Shown: piece after piece, positions 1-4,860 of the stretch
Numbering within the stretch: the stretch's first letter is position 1
How the letters are laid out: every line of letters begins with the position of its first letter
From: an uncultured bacterium
GTDB taxonomy: Bacteria; Planctomycetota; Phycisphaerae; Phycisphaerales; UBA1924
DNA: 8,034 bases
Assembly: GCA_938003595.1 (NCBI GenBank)
Contig: CALKYH010000065.1
Location: 1 to 8,034, forward strand
Direction: 5' to 3'
Made by a program: the position numbers and the translations under genes
Notes under the pieces: generated by a model
What the model was told of the DNA's origin: nothing
Databases searched by the model: none
The model's input: the letters and a program-made list of their open reading frames with translations, nothing else

Positions 1-828
1 ATCAAGATCAAGGGCGCCGAGCACGAGTTCTCCTCGCTCAAGGGCGTCGCCGAGGATGTCGCCGACATCGTCCTCAATGTGAAGAACCTCGTCGTCCAGC
101 TCGAGGGCGACGAGCCCCGCACCATGACCCTCTCGGCCAGCGGCCCCGGCGATGTCACCGCCGAGCTCATCGACGCCGACACCGCCGTCACCATCCTCAA
201 CAAGGACCTGGTGCTCGCCACCCTCACCGACGCCGTGGACTTCGAGATGGAGCTCCGCGTCGCCAAGGGCCGCGGCTATGTGCCCGCCAGCGAGCAGTAC
301 AACGCCGACGAGGACCAGGAGATCGGGCGCATCCCCGTGGACGCGATCTACAGCCCCGTCCAGCGCGTCCGCTACAAGGTCGAGGACACCCGCGTCGGCC
401 AGCGCACCAACTACGACAAGCTCATCCTCGAGGTCTGGACCAACGGCACCGCCTCCCCGGAGATGGCGCTCGTCGAGGCCGCGAAGATCTTCCGCAAGCA
501 CCTCAACCCCTTCGTGCAGTACTTCGATGTCGGCAGCGACCGCGTCAGCGAGGAGGCCGCCAAGGCCGCCAGCATCGACGACGAGCTGATCCGCAAGCTC
601 CAGATGCCCATCTCGGAGCTGGAGCTCTCGGTCCGCGCGAGCAACTGCCTCGAGTCCGCCAAGATCAACACCGTCGGCGAGCTGGTCGCCCACGCCGAGA
701 GCGACCTGCTCAAGGTCCGCTCCTTCGGCAAGACCAGCCTCCGCGAGGTCAAGCGCAAGCTCCAGGAGATGAACCTGGACCTGGGCATGTCCCTCCCCGA
801 GGGCGCCGCCCCCTCGGCCGCCCTCTGA
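1..828 (+). CDS. rpoA: DNA-directed RNA polymerase subunit alpha (5' end outside window)
   Basis: Alpha subunit of RNA polymerase: its N-terminal domain dimerises and nucleates beta/beta' assembly, and its C-terminal domain contacts UP-element DNA and activators. The frame is open from base 1, so the GTG at 79 is an internal Val codon and not the start. The first visible residues (IKIKGAEHEFSSLKGV) match the family at about residue 60, so roughly 60 residues are missing. Family landmarks follow in order: RGYVPAS (window residues 91-97), IGRIPVDAIYSPVQRV, QRTNYDKL and TNGTASPE in the N-terminal domain; a short linker near 185-200; then the alpha-CTD with VRASNCL (the Arg at residue 212 corresponds to the DNA-contacting Arg265 of E. 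coli) and SFGKTSLREVK (second helix-hairpin-helix). The Thr in GKTS replaces E. coli Lys298, a common variant. It ends at TGA 826-828, 66 bases before rplQ, the usual partner. Confidence 0.97.
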   Translation: MKIKGAEHEFSSLKGVAEDVADIVLNVKNLVVQLEGDEPRTMTLSASGPGDVTAELIDADTAVTILNKDLVLATLTDAVDFEMELRVAKGRGYVPASEQYNADEDQEIGRIPVDAIYSPVQRVRYKVEDTRVGQRTNYDKLILEVWTNGTASPEMALVEAAKIFRKHLNPFVQYFDVGSDRVSEEAAKAASIDDELIRKLQMPISELELSVRASNCLESAKINTVGELVAHAESDLLKVRSFGKTSLREVKRKLQEMNLDLGMSLPEGAAPSAAL

Positions 829-851
829 GTCCCCGTCTATAGTCGTCCCCC

Positions 852-869
852 CCGGGCAATCACGCCCGG
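852..869 (+). other. Small GC hairpin in the rpoA-rplQ gap
   Basis: The arms CCGGGC (852-857) and GCCCGG (864-869) are perfect reverse complements around a 6-base loop. No T-run follows, so it is not an intrinsic terminator. The Shine-Dalgarno GGAG of rplQ (882-885) lies 12 bases downstream. A short 6-bp GC stem like this could arise by chance in such GC-rich DNA; it might stabilise or attenuate the message between the two genes. Confidence 0.3.
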
Positions 870-894
870 CTGATCCCGGTCGGAGTTCAACACC

Positions 895-1428
895 ATGCGT
901 CACCGCAAAGCCGGCTACAAACTCGGGCGCACCACCGCCCACCGTCTGGCCACCCTCCGCAATCTCGCGGCGGGCCTCTTCGAGCACGGCCAGATCGTGA
1001 CCACGATCCCCAAGGCCAAGGCCCTCCAGCCCTTCGTCGAGCGGATCATCACCCTCGGCAAGCGCGGCGACATCCACTCCCGTCGCCTCATCGAGGCGCG
1101 CATGGGCCACGACCGCATCATGGCGGACGACGAGTCCAAGATCGAGCGCAACCGCTACGGCGAACTGAAGAAGGGCCCCAAGCTCGTCAAGCACATCGTC
1201 GACGATGTCTCGCCCCGCTTCAAGGACCGCGCCGGCGGCTACACCCGCATCGTCAAGCTCGGCGCCCACCGCATCGGCGACGCCTCGCCCCTGTGCATCA
1301 TCCAGTTCGTCGGCAACGAGGAAGGCCCCGAGATCGGCGGCCGCCCTTCCACCCGCCGGCGCATCGCCGACAAGCGCACCGCCTTCGCCGCCAAGGTCCG
1401 CAAGGAATCCGCCGCCGCCAAGGCCTGA
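895..1428 (+). CDS. rplQ: 50S ribosomal protein L17, extended form
   Basis: Large-subunit ribosomal protein L17, which binds 23S rRNA near the peptide exit tunnel. The N-terminus MRHRKAGYKLGRTTAHRLATLRNLAAGLFEHGQIVTTIPKAKALQPFVERIITLGKRG is classic L17, and RFKDRAGGYTRIVKLGAHRIGDASP matches the conserved C-terminal half. The start is ATG 895 with GGAG at 882-885, nine bases upstream. At 177 residues it is much longer than the roughly 120-130 of typical bacterial L17. The excess sits in two places: a charged insertion of about 20-25 residues around residues 70-100 (GHDRIMADDESKIERNRYGELKKGPKLV), and a basic Ala/Lys/Arg-rich tail after about residue 148. Both are in frame and free of stops, so this looks like a lineage-specific form, not a frameshift. 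It is the last gene before a strong terminator. Confidence 0.96.
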   Translation: MRHRKAGYKLGRTTAHRLATLRNLAAGLFEHGQIVTTIPKAKALQPFVERIITLGKRGDIHSRRLIEARMGHDRIMADDESKIERNRYGELKKGPKLVKHIVDDVSPRFKDRAGGYTRIVKLGAHRIGDASPLCIIQFVGNEEGPEIGGRPSTRRRIADKRTAFAAKVRKESAAAKA

Positions 1429-1455
1429 GCCGCCGCTCGCATCCATCGCAGCCCC

Positions 1456-1482
1456 AGGGCCCGCACCAGCGGGCCTTTTTTC
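1456..1482 (+). terminator. Rho-independent terminator after rplQ
   Basis: The perfect 7-bp GC stem GGCCCGC (1458-1464) / GCGGGCC (1469-1475) has the tetraloop ACCA and is followed at once by six T residues (1476-1481). The flanking A1456 and G1457 can extend the stem by pairing with the first Ts. It lies 30 bases past the rplQ stop and 35 bases before the pheS start, so it marks the end of the rpoA-rplQ transcription unit and separates it from pheS. Confidence 0.93.
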
Positions 1483-1506
1483 TTGCCGCCGCGCCCTCGG
1501 TACACT
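1477..1506 (+). promoter_or_regulatory. Possible pheS promoter overlapping the terminator T-tract
   Basis: TACACT at 1501-1506 matches the -10 consensus TATAAT at 4 of 6 bases. TTTTTC at 1477-1482, 18 bases upstream, is a poor -35 and belongs to the preceding terminator. A promoter is expected somewhere in this 35-base gap because the terminator cuts pheS off from rplQ. If TACACT is the -10, transcription would begin within a few bases of the ATG at 1517, giving an almost leaderless message. That fits the absence of any Shine-Dalgarno here. The motif evidence alone is weak. Confidence 0.3.
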
Positions 1507-1516
1507 CGTGGCCCGC

Positions 1517-2530
1517 ATGCTCGAACGATTGAACGAGATCGAGAAGGATGGGCTCGCCACGCTCGCGCAGGCGAACGACGCCGACGCGCTCGAGCAGTGG
1601 CGCGTCCGATTCCTCGGGACCAAGGGCCTCCTCAAGGAGGTCACCGCCCAGTTCCGCGAGGTCCCCAAGGACCAGAAGCCCGCCGTCGGGGCGCGGCTGA
1701 ACGAGGTGCAGCGCAAGCTCCAGGAGGCCTTCGACGCCCGCGGCGCCGCGGCCCCCGCCGGCGCCGCCAAGCGCGCCGGCCCCATGCTCGACCTCACCGA
1801 GCCCGGCCTCTCGCCCCAGCTCGGCCGGCGCCACATCCTCACCCGCGTCCGCGAGGAGCTGTGCGAGGTCTTCGCCCGCATGGGCTTCGAGGTCGCCACC
1901 GGCCCCGAGCTGGAGGATGAAGAGCACAACTTCGCCAAGCTCAACATCCCCGCCGACCACCCCGCGCGCGACCCCATCGACAACTTCTATGTCGATGATC
2001 CCTTCACCAGCGCCAGGCCCCGGATGCTCCGCTCGCAGACCAGCACCGTGCAGATCCGGGTCATGGAAAACCGCAAGCCCCCGCTGCGCATCGTCTCCCC
2101 CGGGCGCGTCTACCGCCCCGACACCGTCGACGCCACGCACTCGTTCATGTTCCACCAGATCGAAGGCCTCTATGTCGATCGCGGCGTGAGCATGCGCGAC
2201 CTCAAGACCACGCTCCTCCAGTTCGCCCGCGCCTACTTCGGCCCCGACGCCGAGGTCCGCCTCCGCCCGTCCTTCTTCCCCTTCACCGAGCCGTCCGCCG
2301 AACTGGACATGAAGATCGCCCTCCGCCCCGGCGAGCCCCCGAAGTGGATCGAGCTCGGCGGCTGCGGCATGGTGGACCCCGCCGTCTTTGAAAGCGTGGG
2401 CTACAACCCCGAAGAATGGACCGGCTTCGCCTTCGGATTCGGCATCGAGCGGATCGCGATGGGCAAGTACGGCATCCCCGACATCCGACTCCTGTTCGAG
2501 AACGATGTCCGGTTCCTTGGTCAGCTCTGA
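1517..2530 (+). CDS. pheS: Phenylalanine--tRNA ligase alpha subunit
   Basis: Catalytic alpha subunit of the cytoplasmic alpha2-beta2 enzyme that charges tRNA-Phe using ATP. At 337 residues it is close to the E. coli length of 327. Residues 1-85 are the N-terminal helical coiled-coil arm that binds tRNA. The class II catalytic core follows with FEVATGPELEDEEHNFAKLNIPADHPAR (HNF begins at residue 137), RTQTS-like RSQTSTVQIR, SPGRVYRPD, motif 2 FHQIEG (212-217), RPSFFPFTEPSAE and motif 3 GFGIER (307-312). I chose ATG 1517 because homology begins there (MLERLNEIEKDG). GTG 1508 is in frame and would add three residues; the frame stays open further upstream through rplQ, but that part is only shadow sequence. 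No Shine-Dalgarno is visible before either start. The beta subunit gene pheT, often adjacent, does not follow; a membrane protein lies 27 bases downstream instead. Confidence 0.97.
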   Translation: MLERLNEIEKDGLATLAQANDADALEQWRVRFLGTKGLLKEVTAQFREVPKDQKPAVGARLNEVQRKLQEAFDARGAAAPAGAAKRAGPMLDLTEPGLSPQLGRRHILTRVREELCEVFARMGFEVATGPELEDEEHNFAKLNIPADHPARDPIDNFYVDDPFTSARPRMLRSQTSTVQIRVMENRKPPLRIVSPGRVYRPDTVDATHSFMFHQIEGLYVDRGVSMRDLKTTLLQFARAYFGPDAEVRLRPSFFPFTEPSAELDMKIALRPGEPPKWIELGGCGMVDPAVFESVGYNPEEWTGFAFGFGIERIAMGKYGIPDIRLLFENDVRFLGQL

Positions 2531-2543
2531 CGAACGCCCAACG

Positions 2544-2550
2544 AGGAGGT
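2544..2550 (+). promoter_or_regulatory. Strong Shine-Dalgarno AGGAGGT
   Basis: AGGAGGT is complementary to the 3' end of 16S rRNA over its full seven bases and sits seven bases before the ATG at 2558. It is the best ribosome-binding site in the window and fixes the start of the small membrane protein. By contrast, pheS and the permease have no clear site, so this gene is probably translated efficiently as the second cistron of the pheS message. Confidence 0.85.
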
Positions 2551-2557
2551 TGGCTCC

Positions 2558-3154
2558 ATGACCGATCACGCGATTCCCCCGACCCAGGCCGACTTCCTGG
2601 ACGACGACATCGCCCCGATGCCCCGGTGGCCAAAGGTCGTCGGCATCATCAGCATCGTCTGGGGTTCGATCGGCCTGATCTGCAACGGCCTCGGCTTGGC
2701 GTCCTCGTTCCTGTTCGCCGGCATGATGAAATCCGCCGCGGAGCAGATGAACGGAGGCATGCCGCCCCAGATCACCGAGATCAACCCGATGATCCTGCTG
2801 ATGTACGGCGTCGGCCTCGTCTGGACCATCCTGCTCATCGTCGCCGGCGCCGTCACCGTCGCCCGCAAGCCCGCCGGCCGGCCGATCCACCTGTTCTGGT
2901 CGATCTCCAACCTGCTGATCGCCGGCTGGGGCATTTTCTTGTCCGTCTCGATGCAGAACGCCATCGCCCAGTGGGTCCGCGACAACCCAACCGCGGATTT
3001 CTCCCAGAACTACAGCCCCATGCAGGGCATGGTCGGCCTGGCCCTCGGCATCGTGCTCGGCTTCGCCTGGCCCCTGTTCATCCTGGTGTGGTTCCTCTTC
3101 GTCAAGCGCAGCAACGCCGACCTCGCCGAGGGCGTCGAGGAACTGGCGGCCTGA
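2558..3154 (+). CDS. Four-helix integral membrane protein, function unknown
   Basis: I do not recognise a characterised family for this 198-residue protein. A short acidic, Pro-containing N-terminus (residues 1-25) is followed by four predicted membrane helices: about 26-55, 78-102, 110-132 and 156-182. Helices 1 and 2 are separated by a Met/Gln/Pro-rich loop (about 56-77). A polar loop with WVRDNPTADFSQNYSPMQGM lies between helices 3 and 4. The C-terminus is short and charged (KRSNADLAEGVEEL). Arg103, Lys104 and Arg108 after helix 2 and Lys-Arg after helix 4 suggest, by the positive-inside rule, that both termini are cytoplasmic. No enzyme motif, lipobox or cleavable signal peptide is visible. 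It follows pheS by 27 bases and is probably co-transcribed, but nothing links it to tRNA charging. It is convergent with the permease gene, and both may simply be envelope proteins. Confidence 0.85.
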   Translation: MTDHAIPPTQADFLDDDIAPMPRWPKVVGIISIVWGSIGLICNGLGLASSFLFAGMMKSAAEQMNGGMPPQITEINPMILLMYGVGLVWTILLIVAGAVTVARKPAGRPIHLFWSISNLLIAGWGIFLSVSMQNAIAQWVRDNPTADFSQNYSPMQGMVGLALGIVLGFAWPLFILVWFLFVKRSNADLAEGVEELAA

Positions 3155-3177
3155 TCGCGAGTTGGCCCGAGGCGCCC

Positions 3178-3194
3178 GGTCGGCTCAGCCGACC
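3178..3194. terminator. Candidate hairpin between convergent genes
   Basis: The arms GGTCGGC (3178-3184) and GCCGACC (3188-3194) are perfect reverse complements with only TCA between them. On the minus strand that TCA is the TGA stop codon of the permease gene. The hairpin lies where two convergent transcripts meet, 24 bases past the stop of the upstream gene. Neither strand has a T-run after the stem, so it is not a canonical intrinsic terminator. It may act as a weak bidirectional terminator or 3'-end stabiliser. Confidence 0.4.
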
Positions 3195-4540
3195 TCGCGC
3201 TTCTGGAACAGGATGACCCCCAGCGACAGCAGCGCCGTGATCTGCGCGAGGCTGTAGACCAGCAGCTTGCCCATGTACCGCATGGGGATGGCGTGCGTCT
3301 GCGTCACCGCGTCCACCAGCCAGTAGAACTGCATGTTGGGCGTCACCGACCAGATCAGGCGCGCGATGAAGCTGCCGCGCCTCGACTCGAGGAACACATA
3401 GTCCCCCTCGCGGGGCGGGCGCTGCACAGCCAGGCCGCCGACATTCTCGACGGTTAGCTCGCGGGAGCTCGGCGAGGTCGTCTCGACCGTCAGCGCGGGG
3501 CCCGTCTCCGGCGCCCGGACCGACTCGGGCCGCGACAGGTCGCCCTCGAACTTCCGGTGCCGGGGCACGGCCATCGTCGCGCCGCTGGGGTCCGAGGCGT
3601 AGAAGAAGGAATCGCCGACCTTGAAATCCTCGCGCGGGTCGCCGACCAGGGTGACCCGCCACGAGTCCCCCGCGTCGCGCAGGTCGCCGTTGGTGTCGCG
3701 AACGACCTCCACCAAGGCGATCCGCTCCATGGGGTCGTTCACGAACGCCCGCCGGCCGACCAGGTGGTTGGACAGCAGCCCGAACAGAAACACGCCGAAG
3801 CAGACCACAATGGTCATGACCTGGCCGAGGCGCGTGGAGCAGCACACCGCCACCGCCGTCAGGACCAGCATCGACACCCCGACCGCGACGCAGCACAGCA
3901 GGATCTGCGGATGCACATCCTCCACCAGCCCCTGGTGCGACCAGTCCGGGCCCATGAACAGGGTCACGACCCAGCCCACGAAGACCAGCGGCAGCATGAT
4001 GAGCGTGGCGGACGAGGTGAACATCCAGCCGTAGAAGTAGTTGCCCCACAGGGCGATCCCCATGGCCAGGGCGACCGACCCGAATCCGAAGACCAGGACC
4101 GGCTGATCCACCTTGTCCATGGCCCGGCTCATGACCCCGTGCTGCAGGGCCAGCAGGAAGAACAGGAGCATGAGGGCTGTGGCGATGCCCATGGCGCCCG
4201 CGACCCCCAGGTACTTGCCGATCACGAACAGCGGCCGGGCCACAGGCTTGCTGACGACCGTCAGGGCGGTCTTCTGCTCGATCTCGCGCGAGAGCACCGC
4301 CGTGGCGATGAACGAGGCCAGCAGCGTGAGGGCGATCAGGATCGTCGAAAGGCCGATGTCCAGGAACAGCTTCTCGTCGCCGGAGACCTCCGAGGAGTCG
4401 GAGTACCCCATGGAGTAGGTCGAGAGCAGGTTGTTGAAGATCTGGCAGACCCCGCTGACCGCGATCAGGATGAAGAAGATCGGCTGCCGGATGCTCTCGA
4501 CGAGCGCGTTGCGGGCGATGGCGAGCAACTGCGTGGGCAT
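3185..4540 (-). CDS. ABC-2 type transporter permease subunit with large soluble domain
   Basis: Membrane subunit of an ABC-2 type transporter; the substrate is unknown. I place the start at ATG 4540-4538 (MPTQLLAIARNALVESIRQPIFF), giving 451 residues. The open frame upstream to 4759 is Arg/Pro-rich and unlike protein, so I exclude it. Predicted helices: about 20-40, 62-84, 108-133, 148-166, 176-197, 213-233 and 240-260, with a last one near 425-445. The family signature SREIEQKTALTVVSKPVARPLFVIGKYLG (residues 84-112) is typical of ABC-2 permeases that exchange domains with the ATPase. Residues about 265-410 form a large soluble, mostly beta-like region with DTNGD, EGDYVFLESRRGSF and many charged residues, set between the last two helices. 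No ATPase gene is visible on either side, so its partner must lie elsewhere. The Shine-Dalgarno is weak. A promoter-like signal lies about 100 bases upstream. Confidence 0.87.
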   Translation of the reverse strand: MPTQLLAIARNALVESIRQPIFFILIAVSGVCQIFNNLLSTYSMGYSDSSEVSGDEKLFLDIGLSTILIALTLLASFIATAVLSREIEQKTALTVVSKPVARPLFVIGKYLGVAGAMGIATALMLLFFLLALQHGVMSRAMDKVDQPVLVFGFGSVALAMGIALWGNYFYGWMFTSSATLIMLPLVFVGWVVTLFMGPDWSHQGLVEDVHPQILLCCVAVGVSMLVLTAVAVCCSTRLGQVMTIVVCFGVFLFGLLSNHLVGRRAFVNDPMERIALVEVVRDTNGDLRDAGDSWRVTLVGDPREDFKVGDSFFYASDPSGATMAVPRHRKFEGDLSRPESVRAPETGPALTVETTSPSSRELTVENVGGLAVQRPPREGDYVFLESRRGSFIARLIWSVTPNMQFYWLVDAVTQTHAIPMRYMGKLLVYSLAQITALLSLGVILFQKREVG

Positions 4541-4645
4541 GCCGGGCGGTCTCGGTGGGGGCCGGGGAGGAGGGCCCGGGACGGGATTCGCCCCGGTCCT
4601 ACGGCGCCGGGGTCCCTGTGTTCGCGGGAAGGCCGCAAGGGCCTG

Positions 4646-4674
4646 AACATAGGGCCGGGGGCTGCGTACTTCAA
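4646..4674 (-). promoter_or_regulatory. Predicted sigma-70-type promoter for the permease
   Basis: Read on the minus strand, TTGAAG (4674-4669) and TATGTT (4651-4646) are separated by 17 bases, the ideal spacing. They match TTGACA and TATAAT at 4 of 6 bases each. This is one of the few AT-containing patches in the intergenic region. Transcription would start near 4639 and leave a leader of about 100 bases before the ATG at 4540. Confidence 0.5.
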
Positions 4675-4732
4675 ACCGGGGCGTCGCGCGGTCGGCGCTC
4701 CGGACGGTATGGTGTTGCGGGCCCGGCGCGCG

Positions 4733-4762
4733 TTGGACAGGGGCGCTCCGGAAGGCCACAAT
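4733..4762 (+). promoter_or_regulatory. Weak promoter candidate for the SPFH operon
   Basis: TTGGAC (4733-4738) and CACAAT (4757-4762) are 18 bases apart. The -10 matches the consensus at 4 of 6 bases and the -35 at 3 of 6, although TTGGACA is one inserted base away from TTGACA. Transcription would start near 4769, about 90 bases before the ATG at 4861. The inverted repeat at 4829-4850 would then lie within the leader RNA. Confidence 0.3.
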
Positions 4763-4828
4763 CGGCGTCCTCGGACACGGGTCGAGCCCTGCGGGGCCGG
4801 CGCCGACCGGGTCGCCGCCCCGATGGAT

Positions 4829-4850
4829 CGGGCGGTTGTCCGACCGCCCG
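4829..4850 (+). promoter_or_regulatory. Inverted repeat next to the ribosome-binding site
   Basis: CGGGCGGT (4829-4836) and ACCGCCCG (4843-4850) are perfect 8-bp reverse complements around a 6-base spacer (TTGTCC followed by G on the right arm side). The repeat ends one base before the Shine-Dalgarno GGAG (4852-4855) of the gene starting at 4861. As RNA it would form a stable hairpin beside the ribosome-binding site; as DNA it has the form of an operator for a dimeric regulator. The sequence cannot tell these apart. Confidence 0.45.
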
Positions 4851-4860
4851 CGGAGTCTGC

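Larger units (their letters stand above)
4541..4860. other. Divergent intergenic region
   Basis: These 320 bases separate the leftward permease gene from the rightward SPFH operon. I see no convincing protein here: the frames open through it are Arg/Pro/Gly-rich shadows. It contains a promoter-like pair on the minus strand (4646-4674), a weaker one on the plus strand (4733-4762), a 5-bp hairpin AGGCC/GGCCT (4630-4634 and 4640-4644) near the predicted minus-strand start of transcription, and an 8-bp inverted repeat before the next ribosome-binding site (4829-4850). It is G-rich on the plus strand, especially 4551-4580. No T-run terminator is present. Confidence 0.7.

Noticed and set aside
79..828. 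A 249-codon version of rpoA starting at GTG 79.
   Set aside because: The frame is open to base 1 and residues before 79 match RpoA, so 79 is internal and the gene is cut by the window edge.
838..843. TATAGT between rpoA and rplQ as an internal promoter -10 element.
   Set aside because: It matches 5 of 6 bases, but no -35-like sequence lies 16-18 bases upstream and rplQ is normally co-transcribed with rpoA.
852..869. The rpoA-rplQ hairpin as a transcription terminator.
   Set aside because: The stem is short and no T-run follows; the real terminator lies after rplQ.
1205..1516. A 104-residue N-terminal extension of pheS overlapping rplQ.
   Set aside because: It is the out-of-frame reading of rplQ plus the terminator; PheS homology begins at the ATG at 1517.
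1298..2890. A 530-codon open frame on the minus strand opposite pheS.
   Set aside because: It lies antisense to clear RplQ and PheS homology and has the Gly/Asp/His/Arg-rich composition typical of antisense frames in GC-rich genes.
4566..4576. A purine-rich GGAGGAGGG run that resembles a ribosome-binding site on the plus strand.
   Set aside because: No start codon with a plausible protein follows within a useful distance; it is part of the G-rich leader opposite the permease.
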